Shown here piece after piece: positions 33,584 to 42,291 of a stretch of DNA of 64,000 nucleotides (position 1 is the stretch's first letter; each line of letters starts with the position of its first letter). Both the position numbers and the translations under genes were made by a program. Below the pieces are notes generated by a model. It saw nothing but the letters and a program-made list of their open reading frames with translations, made no database searches and had not been told where the DNA came from. This DNA comes from Shewanella eurypsychrophilus (GTDB lineage: Bacteria; Pseudomonadota; Gammaproteobacteria; Enterobacterales; Shewanellaceae): NCBI RefSeq assembly GCF_007004545.3, contig NZ_CP045503.2:2884501-2948500 (forward strand), read 5' to 3'.

Positions 33584-34624
33584 TTAGAAGTCGTAACGTA
33601 CACCGAAGCTGATGATGGTGTCATCGAAGTCATCATGCTGTTTGACGTCAAACTGGCCGACTTCTGTGTGTAAGCGTGTAGATTTTGATAAGCGATATTC
33701 TGCACCGACTGCCCATGTGGTTATTTCTGGTGCTTCTGTTAAAGTCTCGCCAATTGCATCATAGATTTTACCCGCGATGCGACCTGTACCTGAATCATCT
33801 TGTCCGTATTGCGCTTTAAGCAAAAGTTTGTCGATCTTATATTTTGCGCTAACGATAAATCCTGAACCATCACGCTGTTCCCAGCCTGTTTTACTCTCGT
33901 TGACTAGCTCTGACGCTTGGTAAATCGTACCTAGCATCAACTTATCAAGTTTCACCTGAGCAACAGCGCGGAAACCTTTAATGTCTTCAACACCATCTGT
34001 GTATGCACCAGCTAGATAGACGTTGCCAGATTTGAAGTGCTTATCACCATAGGTTAAAGCAATCTGGTAATTGCCATTCTCTTTGCGTTGGTCGCCGTCT
34101 TGATAATAGTTGTCTTCCATTAGATAACTCGCACCAAGTTGTAGCTTGTTCCACTTGGCCGATTGGTATTTTAATGAGTCTCCCCAGCGCTTATCTCCGG
34201 CGAACAGGCGGTCATGCTTGAGTGAATACATGTCCATGGCATCAGCGCCGCCTTTGGCCATCTTAAATACGGGATCGATACGACCAACAGCAAGTTGACC
34301 AATACTTGAATGCTTCAGACCAATAAAAGTAGGCCGTGCTGAGAATGGATTGCTGCCTTTATCTTGTGAACCGCCATTGACGCCCACCTCAATTTGATAA
34401 AACAGATCTAACTCAGTCGCAAGCTCTGTCGCCCCTTTAATCCCAAGGCGGCTCCAGTTATTTTCTAAAACGGTTCCGCTCTTGCCATTATGAGTCGCAC
34501 TACCACTGTCTGAGTTAGTAATAGAGTAATCAATACGGCCATAAAATCGGTAATCATCCGCTAGCAGTTGGGGGGAAGCTAATAATGCAGCAGTTAGTAA
34601 GCTCAATTGAAATTTGTTCATCAT
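33584..34624 (-). CDS. Outer-membrane porin
   Basis: A 346-residue protein counted from the first ATG of ATGATG at 34624. The frame is open further upstream, but MMNKFQLSLLTAALLASPQLLA is a clear signal peptide and agagagacg precedes it. The mature part begins DDYRFYGRIDYSIT and shows alternating beta strands, a Gly/Ser-rich loop, and a C-terminal strand ending VRYDF with terminal Phe, as porins need for assembly. It probably lies downstream of the FMN lipoprotein in one transcript (74 bp between genes). It may admit the electron acceptor or cofactor used by that system. Confidence 0.88.
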   Translation of the reverse strand: MMNKFQLSLLTAALLASPQLLADDYRFYGRIDYSITNSDSGSATHNGKSGTVLENNWSRLGIKGATELATELDLFYQIEVGVNGGSQDKGSNPFSARPTFIGLKHSSIGQLAVGRIDPVFKMAKGGADAMDMYSLKHDRLFAGDKRWGDSLKYQSAKWNKLQLGASYLMEDNYYQDGDQRKENGNYQIALTYGDKHFKSGNVYLAGAYTDGVEDIKGFRAVAQVKLDKLMLGTIYQASELVNESKTGWEQRDGSGFIVSAKYKIDKLLLKAQYGQDDSGTGRIAGKIYDAIGETLTEAPEITTWAVGAEYRLSKSTRLHTEVGQFDVKQHDDFDDTIISFGVRYDF

Positions 34625-34697
34625 CGTCTCTCTTAATCTAATAATTTTATAATTTTTTATCAGCTCCGTGGACAGCAAAAGCGCCACGGAGAATCAT

Positions 34698-36035
34698 CTA
34701 AATAGGTTTTTTATGTTCGATAATCACACCATCGAGGCGCATCTGCTTATAGAGAAGTTCGGCTTGATTGAGGTAGATGTCCCAAGAGTTTGAGCGCTTG
34801 GTAAAACCTGTTGCGGCGTAGCTGCCTGTATCACCCGTTGCTGGAAGGTCGTTGATGTCGAACAGTGACCCACCCGTTTGAAGATGGCTGTCGAGTGCAT
34901 CCACCATGACGTTAAAGCCGATGCGGGCTGGCTCTACATAGTTAATCGATGCATATTTAGATTGGCGGTAGAATTTCTTTAATGATGCATCTTTAATTGA
35001 GACTTTATCATCTGCAAAAATCTCATCATAATAGGCTTTTGTAATGCCCTTAGTTTGAGTGTCGACAACCAGACGTAATACGGCAGTTACACCTGTCCAT
35101 TTACCGTTTTTATCCATTAACTTTTCAGCATTTTGGTAAAACTTCAGTGTTGTGCCTTCACCATTTATTTGATTATGAATTTTGGCCGTTAATGGGATCA
35201 TCGATTGCTGGATACTGTTAGAGGCACCCGCTACCACATCGATGTCGGCATACTTAAGGCGATTTGGCTGTTTTAGCTTATTTCTAAATGCTGGATCGTA
35301 ATCAGGGTTAAGTTCAAAGGTTAACTTGTCCTGTTCGACCATCAGCTTTTCCATGGTCAGAGCTGATTGAACCCAAGCGGTGCCTTTCTTCTTACCCATA
35401 GAGAAGTTGTACTCAGACATACGCTTTGGGACATCTTGATACATGCGGGTGTAGTAATTAGGGCGGCCACTTTCATTAAATTCTGCAAGGATCACATCAC
35501 TCGGGTTACTACTGTCTAGTACAACCGCCATGCTGCCCATGTGGCCCTGGCGAAATCTTGCTTCTTGATAATAGTAATCACCGATGATCATGCCAAGTTG
35601 TGGCTGAATCGACCATTTTAGTTTGAAGTCTTCACTGCTAGCGTCATCTTTAGAACCCACAGACACATACTCAACTTGACTGCCATCAGTTCTTGGCAAA
35701 GTGTTGATCGCTTTTAAAATGCCATTAGAAGAGAAGGTTGCGCCAGATACCGCGTCGATACCTTCATGGCCGTTGTTAGCAACAATCTTGGCTAACAATC
35801 GTTCTGCATTAAGAAACAGTGATTCTGTTTCATTATGTGACTTGGTGGTGATGTCAGTAATTTTTCCCTCAGCAACTTGTACATTAAGGGTAATAAGGCT
35901 CTTTTTGCCTTTAGCGCTAACTTCATGTGTACCATCGACATACTTGCCTGCTGGGACTGTTGCTGAACATCCCATCACCGCAAATGTCACAGCGGTACAA
36001 ATTAGACTTTTTTTAATCAATTTTATTGTGGTCAT
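34698..36035 (-). CDS. FMN-binding lipoprotein
   Basis: A 445-residue protein from the ATG at 36035, which has AAGG 8 bases upstream. The frame begins six codons earlier. The signal peptide ends in lipobox VMGC, so it is a lipoprotein. The first FMN_bind domain has the flavinylation motif DAVSGATFSSNG near residue 95 (Thr as acceptor). A second candidate, VVAGASNSIQQ near 265, has Ser at the acceptor place. A third, ATGFTKRSNS, near 420 is weak. ApbE, divergent and 223 bp away, would attach the FMN. It probably carries electrons in the periplasm. Two or three flavin sites would make a short wire. Confidence 0.85.
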   Translation of the reverse strand: MTTIKLIKKSLICTAVTFAVMGCSATVPAGKYVDGTHEVSAKGKKSLITLNVQVAEGKITDITTKSHNETESLFLNAERLLAKIVANNGHEGIDAVSGATFSSNGILKAINTLPRTDGSQVEYVSVGSKDDASSEDFKLKWSIQPQLGMIIGDYYYQEARFRQGHMGSMAVVLDSSNPSDVILAEFNESGRPNYYTRMYQDVPKRMSEYNFSMGKKKGTAWVQSALTMEKLMVEQDKLTFELNPDYDPAFRNKLKQPNRLKYADIDVVAGASNSIQQSMIPLTAKIHNQINGEGTTLKFYQNAEKLMDKNGKWTGVTAVLRLVVDTQTKGITKAYYDEIFADDKVSIKDASLKKFYRQSKYASINYVEPARIGFNVMVDALDSHLQTGGSLFDINDLPATGDTGSYAATGFTKRSNSWDIYLNQAELLYKQMRLDGVIIEHKKPI

Positions 36036-36258
36036 TGTTTCTGCCTTAATCATTTTCTTAACTTGTGCTTAAGAATAACCAAGCCAATAATTGCCACAAT
36101 GACGGAAAACCGAAGGTTTAGGTTTTTAATTTATAATATTTGATCTAGTTAACAATAATCAGGGTTTAATTATTAAGATATAGCTCGCCGTGTTACTTAT
36201 TTAATAACACTTCTGATAGTCAACCTATCAGATGCACAAATAAATATTTTGGAGAGTT

Positions 36259-37440
36259 ATGAATAAACGTTATCAATCACTTTTAATGCAGGCATTCATA
36301 TTCCCAACATTGATCATTTCAAGTTCACTGTTTGCAGAGCCAATGAGTGATGAAGGATTAATAAATAAGCAACAAGATACTGCTGAGTTTATTCCATATC
36401 AATGTGATGGCAATGCTATTATCAGTGAAAATAATGGCGTGTTCAGTTTGCACACCCTAAAATACTTTGGCACCTCGATCACTATCGATATTTATGATCA
36501 CCAAATCTCTGATGCTAGAGGCGCACTTTGCAAGTCTCTCAATGTGATTCAGAAGTATCATTATTTAGCGTCAAATTACAGTACATATCCTCACGTGACC
36601 AATATTAAAACGATCAATAACTCACCGAGTGAGACTCACCATATTGCAGCTGAACTCACTGAGTTATTGGCTTCAAGCATTGAATGGTATGGGTTAAGTG
36701 ATGGATACTTCAATATCGCATTATCACCGGTTATCGACATATGGAGAAAACACAGAAGCGATTGTAATAAAAAGGGTATTTGCACTTTACCATCTAAGTC
36801 TGATCTTAAATACGCATCACGTTTAACTCATATAAAAGACATACACTTAGATGTTGAACACAATACGATTACAATGGCCCCAGGGATGAGTATTGATCTT
36901 GGCGGCATCGCTAAAGGCTGGATGGCTGAAAAAGTGTATGACCAATTAAAGGCAGATGGAATAACCTCATTTATGATCAACGCGGGTGGTAATATTCGCC
37001 ATTTTGGTAGACACCCAGAGGGGCGTGAATTTGTCACGGCGATTGAAGATCCACAATGCAAAAAATATGATTATCAATTAGCAAGGTGTCAGTCACAAAG
37101 TGGTTTATATCATCAGATAATTAAGGGAGAAGACCTTACGGTCGTATCGAGTGGAAATTACCTGAGATACTTTACTGTCGATGGTAAAGATTACCATCAC
37201 ATTATTGACCCTAAAACCTTGTATCCCAAAGAGCAAGGGATCTCAGTATCAACAATATTAGATTCACAACATATCTATGCGGATGTTATTTCAACGACGT
37301 TATTTTTAATGCCTCTTGAGGATGCTATAAAGTTCACCGATGATAATACATATATTAAAGCAGTTTGGTATTTAGACTCTGATGGGAATAAAGCGTACAG
37401 TAAAAACTTTAACGAAGTTTCAGATGTGAATATAAAATAA
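36259..37440 (+). CDS. apbE: FAD:protein FMN transferase
   Basis: A 393-residue exported protein with signal peptide (MNKRYQSLLMQAFIFPTLII ... SLFA). Family blocks: YFGTSITIDIYD, DGYFNIALSPVIDIW, IDLGGIAKGWMAEKV, FMINAGGNIRHFG, VVSSGNYLRYF and HHIIDPKTLYP. It attaches FMN to Thr/Ser of FMN_bind proteins in the periplasm. The ribosome site is ggagagtt-ATG. It is longer than typical (about 340) through an N-terminal extension and two Cys-containing inserts (DCNKKGICTLP; QCKKYDYQLARCQ), each able to form a disulfide. Confidence 0.94.
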   Translation: MNKRYQSLLMQAFIFPTLIISSSLFAEPMSDEGLINKQQDTAEFIPYQCDGNAIISENNGVFSLHTLKYFGTSITIDIYDHQISDARGALCKSLNVIQKYHYLASNYSTYPHVTNIKTINNSPSETHHIAAELTELLASSIEWYGLSDGYFNIALSPVIDIWRKHRSDCNKKGICTLPSKSDLKYASRLTHIKDIHLDVEHNTITMAPGMSIDLGGIAKGWMAEKVYDQLKADGITSFMINAGGNIRHFGRHPEGREFVTAIEDPQCKKYDYQLARCQSQSGLYHQIIKGEDLTVVSSGNYLRYFTVDGKDYHHIIDPKTLYPKEQGISVSTILDSQHIYADVISTTLFLMPLEDAIKFTDDNTYIKAVWYLDSDGNKAYSKNFNEVSDVNIK

Positions 37441-37510
37441 ATTCTGAGCATTTGTAATTATATATAAAAACCCAAAGTAGCAATACTTCGGTTTACCGCA
37501 AGGGTCTAGA

Positions 37511-37548
37511 CTCTGTGAAGTGAGTCATGTTTTGCTCTCTTCACAGAG
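37511..37548 (+). terminator. Hairpin after apbE
   Basis: A perfect 10-bp inverted repeat ctctgtgaag / cttcacagag with an 18-bp loop, 70 bp past the apbE stop. No clear T-run follows, so termination is likely but not certain. Confidence 0.5.
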
Positions 37549-37577
37549 CTATTATACTAATATAATTAGTATAATAG
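37549..37577. promoter_or_regulatory. Palindrome upstream of sensor-kinase gene
   Basis: CTATTATACTAA and TTAGTATAATAG form a perfect 12-bp inverted repeat around tataa. It lies 34 bp before the kinase start, an operator-like position. It may serve autoregulation by the response regulator. Confidence 0.4.
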
Positions 37578-37610
37578 TGTTATCTAATCAAGCGGTGTTA
37601 ATTAACCTGT

Positions 37611-39389
37611 ATGTGCAAGCTCTTCTCACTCCTTTTAAAAACGACGCTGCTGCTCAGTCTTTCTCTCTCTGAACTTGCATTAGCCAATGAGCCTATGCGT
37701 GTCGGCGCCCTCGCCTTTGCATCCCCCGAGGCAGTGACTAAACGCTGGCAACCAACCTTTGATCGTGTGACAAGTGATACAGGTATTGAATTTCAGCTGA
37801 TCCCTCTGACGCCACAGCAACTCAATGAGTTTGTTGCAAACAACAAACTGGATTTCATCATTGGTAATGCGCTGACAACCGTTGAATTTAAAAAAGATTA
37901 TGGTGTGAGTCATCTACTTACTTTAGTGCCAGATCAACATCTTCGTCCTGAGCATTCTGTCGGTTCTGCGCTAATAGCCAGATCTTCATTGCAAGTTGAT
38001 AGCTTTACCGACCTAAAGAACCTCTCTGTTATATCCTCTGATCCAAAGGCGTTTGGTGGCTTTCAAATCATGGCTGGTGAGCTGGCAAATCATCAACTTA
38101 ACCCGTTTAATGATCTGGGTAAACTGACCTTCGTTGGGTTTCCTCAGAGTAAGTTACTCGATAACATTTTAGACGGACATGCTGATATTGCGATATTACC
38201 GACTTGTGTGCTTGAGGCGGCGATAAAAACAAACAAGATCCCAGCAGATAGCCTTAAAGTGGTCCTTAGCACTTCTGAGCAAAATTTTGAATGTCAGTCA
38301 TCGAGTCGTTTATACCCTTCTTATGCATTATCAAAACTCGGTCATACTGACCATAAGTTAGCCAGTGAGATTGTTTATTCCATGCTTGCGATTACAGCGC
38401 AGGACAAGGAAGCAAAACTGGGGCGATATCAATACTGGTCAACTCCAGTTAAAGATAGTCATGTTTTTCAGTTGCTAAAACAGCTCAATCGATGGCCATT
38501 TGTGACCAATTGGGATCGGATCGCCCGGGACGCTGTCCCATGGACTCTAGCTGTTTTTATTCTGCTATTGCTAGGCTACTTACATCATATGAGAGTAAAA
38601 CGCTTGGTCGTGCAGAGAACGCGAGCACTATCTGATGAGATGGAGCAACATAAAACCACTCAAAAGGCTCTGTTCGAGCAGCAAAAACAATTTTATAAGG
38701 CCCAGCGAGTGCTTCTCACTGGCGAGATGGCATCAGGAATTGCCCATGAATTGAATCAGCCTCTCGCGGGTATTCGTTATTTAACTCAGGGATGTATCTA
38801 TCGCTTGAAGGACGAACAAGCAGAACTAAAAGCTGCGCTTGATAAAACGATACAACAAGTAGACAGAGCTCAGAGTACCATTAAACGATTCAGACAATTT
38901 TGCCACCAATCGAGTCAGTTTGAACGCTGCGATCTCACCAGTTTAATTGATGACGTGTTGAACTTAATGCAAGCAGATTTTAAACGAATGCAAATTAATC
39001 CAACACTCGATTTAGACAAGATTGAGATAGAAGCAGACATCAGCCTGTTGCAACAGGTATTGGTTAATTTACTCAAAAACTCTCTAGATGCGATGGAAAC
39101 TGTCATCTATCCTAAACTGTCTATCACCTTGTCTGCTAAGCAAAACCTGGCATTAATCGACATTCAGGACAATGGCATTGGACTATCAGACACAGCTTTA
39201 GAACGCCTGTTCTTTCCATTTGAAACTTCAAAAGAGAACGGTCTTGGACTTGGAATGGTGGTGTGTAAGCGCATCATTGAAGAACACGGTGGCCTGATCA
39301 CAGCGACTAACAAGCTCACTGATGCAAGGGGAAATTTGACCACTGGTTTGTTAATCTCGATTACCTTGCCGATTAAAAAAATACCTTAA
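37611..39389 (+). CDS. TtrS-like sensor histidine kinase with PhnD-type periplasmic domain
   Basis: A 592-residue protein. A signal peptide or helix at 1-25 precedes a periplasmic PhnD-like binding domain (about 26-290: VGALAFASPEAVTKRWQPTF, FIIGNALTTVEF, IAILPTCVLEA). A helix at about 305-322 (WTLAVFILLLLGYLHHM), a short coil, and HisKA with the phosphorylated His in ASGIAHELNQPLAG (about residue 382) follow. HATPase boxes are NLLKNSLDAME, DNGIGLS and GLGLGMVVCKRIIEEHGG. The layout equals that of the tetrathionate sensor TtrS. The ligand here is unknown. Next to an ApbE/FMN-protein locus, it may sense the electron acceptor of that system. Confidence 0.9.
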   Translation: MCKLFSLLLKTTLLLSLSLSELALANEPMRVGALAFASPEAVTKRWQPTFDRVTSDTGIEFQLIPLTPQQLNEFVANNKLDFIIGNALTTVEFKKDYGVSHLLTLVPDQHLRPEHSVGSALIARSSLQVDSFTDLKNLSVISSDPKAFGGFQIMAGELANHQLNPFNDLGKLTFVGFPQSKLLDNILDGHADIAILPTCVLEAAIKTNKIPADSLKVVLSTSEQNFECQSSSRLYPSYALSKLGHTDHKLASEIVYSMLAITAQDKEAKLGRYQYWSTPVKDSHVFQLLKQLNRWPFVTNWDRIARDAVPWTLAVFILLLLGYLHHMRVKRLVVQRTRALSDEMEQHKTTQKALFEQQKQFYKAQRVLLTGEMASGIAHELNQPLAGIRYLTQGCIYRLKDEQAELKAALDKTIQQVDRAQSTIKRFRQFCHQSSQFERCDLTSLIDDVLNLMQADFKRMQINPTLDLDKIEIEADISLLQQVLVNLLKNSLDAMETVIYPKLSITLSAKQNLALIDIQDNGIGLSDTALERLFFPFETSKENGLGLGMVVCKRIIEEHGGLITATNKLTDARGNLTTGLLISITLPIKKIP

Positions 39390-39401
39390 GGGAACTATAA
39401 C

Positions 39402-40001
39402 ATGTGCAATATCTACCTTGTGGATGACGATCAAGATGTGCTCGACTCTTTGAGTTGGATGTTAGAAGGGCTGGATCTCAAAACACAGTGCTTCCTTAAT
39501 GCCGATTCCTTTCTACAAACCATAGACATTAAACAGCCAGGTATTGCCATTTTAGATATACAGATGCCAGGCATGGACGGCATAGCCCTACTCAAGCATA
39601 TTAAGCAACAACAGAGCCCACTTAGTATCATCATGCTAACGGGTCATGGCACCATATCCATGGCGGTTAACACCATTCAACAAGGTGCCATGGACTTTCT
39701 TGAAAAACCCGTCGATGGCGATAAGCTCAACCAACTGTTAAATGAAGCTAAACAGTTAACGATAAATAGCTTTCAGTCTCAGTGTCAGCTCAGCGATATT
39801 AAAGACAGGATCAGTCATTTAACCGCCCGCGAAAAACAGGTGATGAGTCAGGTTCTTGATGGGAAACTGAATAAGGTGATCGCGGCAGAGCTGAATATTG
39901 GTCAGCGCACCATCGAATTACATAGGCAAAAAGTGATGCAAAAAATGCAGGTGAGCAATGTCGCCGAGCTGGCTTATCTAATGGCAAACTCAAAAGAGTG
40001 A
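39402..40001 (+). CDS. TtrR/FixJ-like response regulator
   Basis: A 199-residue protein. Receiver domain residues 1-120 with acidic pocket DDDQD, phospho-acceptor Asp in ILDIQMPGMDG and Lys in EKPVDG. LuxR-type HTH at about 135-199 (LTAREKQVMSQVLDGKLNKV, IELHRQKVMQKM). It begins 13 bp after the kinase gene with the ribosome site aagggaactataac-ATG. Forms a two-component pair with that kinase. Targets are likely the neighbouring flavin genes, which is inferred from position. Confidence 0.93.
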   Translation: MCNIYLVDDDQDVLDSLSWMLEGLDLKTQCFLNADSFLQTIDIKQPGIAILDIQMPGMDGIALLKHIKQQQSPLSIIMLTGHGTISMAVNTIQQGAMDFLEKPVDGDKLNQLLNEAKQLTINSFQSQCQLSDIKDRISHLTAREKQVMSQVLDGKLNKVIAAELNIGQRTIELHRQKVMQKMQVSNVAELAYLMANSKE

Positions 40002-40054
40002 ATTTATTGGGATGAACCACGTATCGAGCACTCGACATTGTTTACCTATACCTT

Positions 40055-42007
40055 TCAGCCAAGTTTTTTCTTCAAATCCAATAGCTGCATAAATAGCTCA
40101 ATATCGAGTGGCTTTTGTAGATAGGTGATATCTGGGTACCTATCTGCATTAAGGATCTCACTCTTATCATTGGCCGATAATATGAAGTAGTGAACCTGAC
40201 TGGTTTGTAATTTTTGCATCTTACCTATCATGGTGACTCCATCACTGTTATCGAGTCTATAATCCATGATCACAATTTCAGGTTGAGATACATAGAATTC
40301 GGCTAGTGCCGCTTCTCCATCTAGCATTGAAGTGACGTTAAAGCCTTTTTTTTCAAGAATATTGCCACATACTTCTAAATTAAATCGATTATCATCAACC
40401 AGTAATAATGATTCATTGGTCCTACTTTCAGGGTTTAAATGAATACTTTTGTTTTCATCACTCAAAGAGACGGTTGCAATTGGCGCTAGCCCATTTGGCA
40501 CTCCAGATATTGGTTTATAAGGAAATCGAAACAAGATGAGTGTGCCCCGGTTTTCCTGGCTACGGATACGAATACTACCGCCGACGTCTTCTATTACCTT
40601 TTTACAGGTATACAGACCGATACCGATACCTGACTGTGAGCTAGTTTTTACATTAGGATCGGTATTAAAAGGCTGAGTGATCGCCTTTTTAGACTCAAGA
40701 GACATCCCCTTGCCAAAATCTTTAATCCCTACCCGAACAAAATGCTGTCCGGCCACACATTTTAAACTGATATCAAACAGGACTTCACGCCCGCTACTGT
40801 ACTTGAATGCATTGTTGATAAAATTGGTGGTTAGCTGGAAAAACTTGGTTTTATCTAGCCCAATCAGTACAGGAACTTTTCCATGAATAGTCATAATCAA
40901 TCGTTTTTCGTGGGTTTGACTAAAGGCTTTGTAATAGTCATCGATAGAATGCAGTTCGTTGAAAAGATTAACTTCACTGTTATCTAATGTGAGATGCCCA
41001 GCTTCCGCTTTTGTAAAATTAAGCGTATTTTCTGCCACACTGTTGAGCAGATTTGCAGACCAGATAATCTTATCTAAGGTGTTTCTTCCGGTTACATCAC
41101 AATAATCACTGTCTTTTAGCATTTGACTGTAACCAAGCACTGCATTGATAGGCGTGCGGATCTCATGGTTTATGCTCGATAACAATGCAAGTTTAGAGTT
41201 TGTCTCAATTGTTAACTGCGCAAGCCTAAGATGGTTGCGCACTTTTAAATACATCAAGGTTGAGAGACTAAAGCCCATGGCCGCTATCAGTAGCACCAGT
41301 AAGCCAACTTCATACGCTTCTCGGGATGGAGCAACATACCAAACATCAAGCATATATTCTTGGTGGTATTCTGGAATTTTGACTACATTGGAGCCACGAT
41401 AATAAAATAGAGCAGATGCCCAGCTAGCTTGTGCCTTGGTACAATAGTCATTTTGAAAGCGTGTATTATTGAGTGTAAGCTGTGCGCAGACACCTTTATG
41501 ATTATTTAACCTTTGTTGCACTCTTTTGTGTGAGATGGCATACACCAGGTAAGGCATATTGGGCTCATCAATGCGTACTATAACGCTCGAATACCCTTCA
41601 ATCTCGTACAGGACCTCATCGCTACTTTCCTTAAACTCTCCTTTCAAAATATCTGTTCTAAAAACAGGATCTGACACATATTTCAGCTGATTTTGACCAT
41701 CCAATGTAAACGCTACGGCGGATTTTATTTTTAGTAGCTCTTCGGAAAATATATTAAACTCTTCTGGTGTCACTATGGCCGATGCGTTAAACAATGAACG
41801 TAGCGCATTAAGCATGATTTTATGCTGTAACAGCATGTCATATGTGGAGTTAAACAGTAGATCAGCTTTCCGTTTATAGTCATCTTCGAACTCATTATAT
41901 GAATGATTGAGTAAAATAAAGATGACTAAAACAGTCGTCAAAAAACCGGTAATACAACTTAATAACGCCGACGAATTAGATCTCACTTTTAACGACCTCA
42001 ATCTCAT
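40055..42007 (-). CDS. Hybrid sensor histidine kinase (HisKA-HATPase-REC)
   Basis: A 650-residue protein. Helix at about 13-36 (SCITGFLTTVLVIFILLNHS), a periplasmic sensor to about 235, a second helix at about 237-258 (VGLLVLLIAAMGFSLSTLMYL), and HisKA with SSINHEIRTPINAVLGYSQM near 293. HATPase blocks NNAFKYSS, KDFGKGMS and GIGIGLYTCKKVIEDVGG follow, then a receiver domain from about 530 (LLVDDNRFNLEV, VIMDYRLDNSDG). The C-terminal receiver requires an HPt protein to pass the phosphate, which is the next gene upstream. Sensory domain unrecognised, with Cys170/Cys184 that could pair. Confidence 0.92.
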   Translation of the reverse strand: MRLRSLKVRSNSSALLSCITGFLTTVLVIFILLNHSYNEFEDDYKRKADLLFNSTYDMLLQHKIMLNALRSLFNASAIVTPEEFNIFSEELLKIKSAVAFTLDGQNQLKYVSDPVFRTDILKGEFKESSDEVLYEIEGYSSVIVRIDEPNMPYLVYAISHKRVQQRLNNHKGVCAQLTLNNTRFQNDYCTKAQASWASALFYYRGSNVVKIPEYHQEYMLDVWYVAPSREAYEVGLLVLLIAAMGFSLSTLMYLKVRNHLRLAQLTIETNSKLALLSSINHEIRTPINAVLGYSQMLKDSDYCDVTGRNTLDKIIWSANLLNSVAENTLNFTKAEAGHLTLDNSEVNLFNELHSIDDYYKAFSQTHEKRLIMTIHGKVPVLIGLDKTKFFQLTTNFINNAFKYSSGREVLFDISLKCVAGQHFVRVGIKDFGKGMSLESKKAITQPFNTDPNVKTSSQSGIGIGLYTCKKVIEDVGGSIRIRSQENRGTLILFRFPYKPISGVPNGLAPIATVSLSDENKSIHLNPESRTNESLLLVDDNRFNLEVCGNILEKKGFNVTSMLDGEAALAEFYVSQPEIVIMDYRLDNSDGVTMIGKMQKLQTSQVHYFILSANDKSEILNADRYPDITYLQKPLDIELFMQLLDLKKKLG

Positions 42008-42284
42008 CTTTAAGCATCAAAATATTTAATAGCAGTTCTTGTTTACCGCTTATTTTGTGAAAAACTGGCTCATTTTGGATCTTCAAATAGCCACAAAGGC
42101 CTTTAAAGTTGTGAGCCAGTTTAGACACTCCATTTGCTTCAGCTACATCCAACATCTGGGCTTGTTCGAGTAAACTGTCTAGTTCTTGGCACAAAACAGA
42201 AAGCAGATGATGCTTTTTGTTTTCTGGTTGCTGGACAAAAAATGCAATGATCTTGTTTCGAATTAGATGGTTAGTAGCAAACAT
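41976..42284 (-). CDS. HPt phosphotransfer protein
   Basis: A 102-residue protein from the ATG at 42284, preceded by ggtagggtatat. The frame is open to 42377, but that would overlap the REC-EAL gene by 86 bp. The HPt signature is KLAHNFKGLCGYL (phosphorylatable His near residue 65) in a four-helix pattern. It overlaps the hybrid kinase start by 32 bp and follows the REC-EAL gene by 7 bp. Its place suggests it carries phosphate from the hybrid kinase to the REC-EAL protein. Confidence 0.83.
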   Translation of the reverse strand: MFATNHLIRNKIIAFFVQQPENKKHHLLSVLCQELDSLLEQAQMLDVAEANGVSKLAHNFKGLCGYLKIQNEPVFHKISGKQELLLNILMLKDEIEVVKSEI

Positions 42285-42291
42285 ATATACC

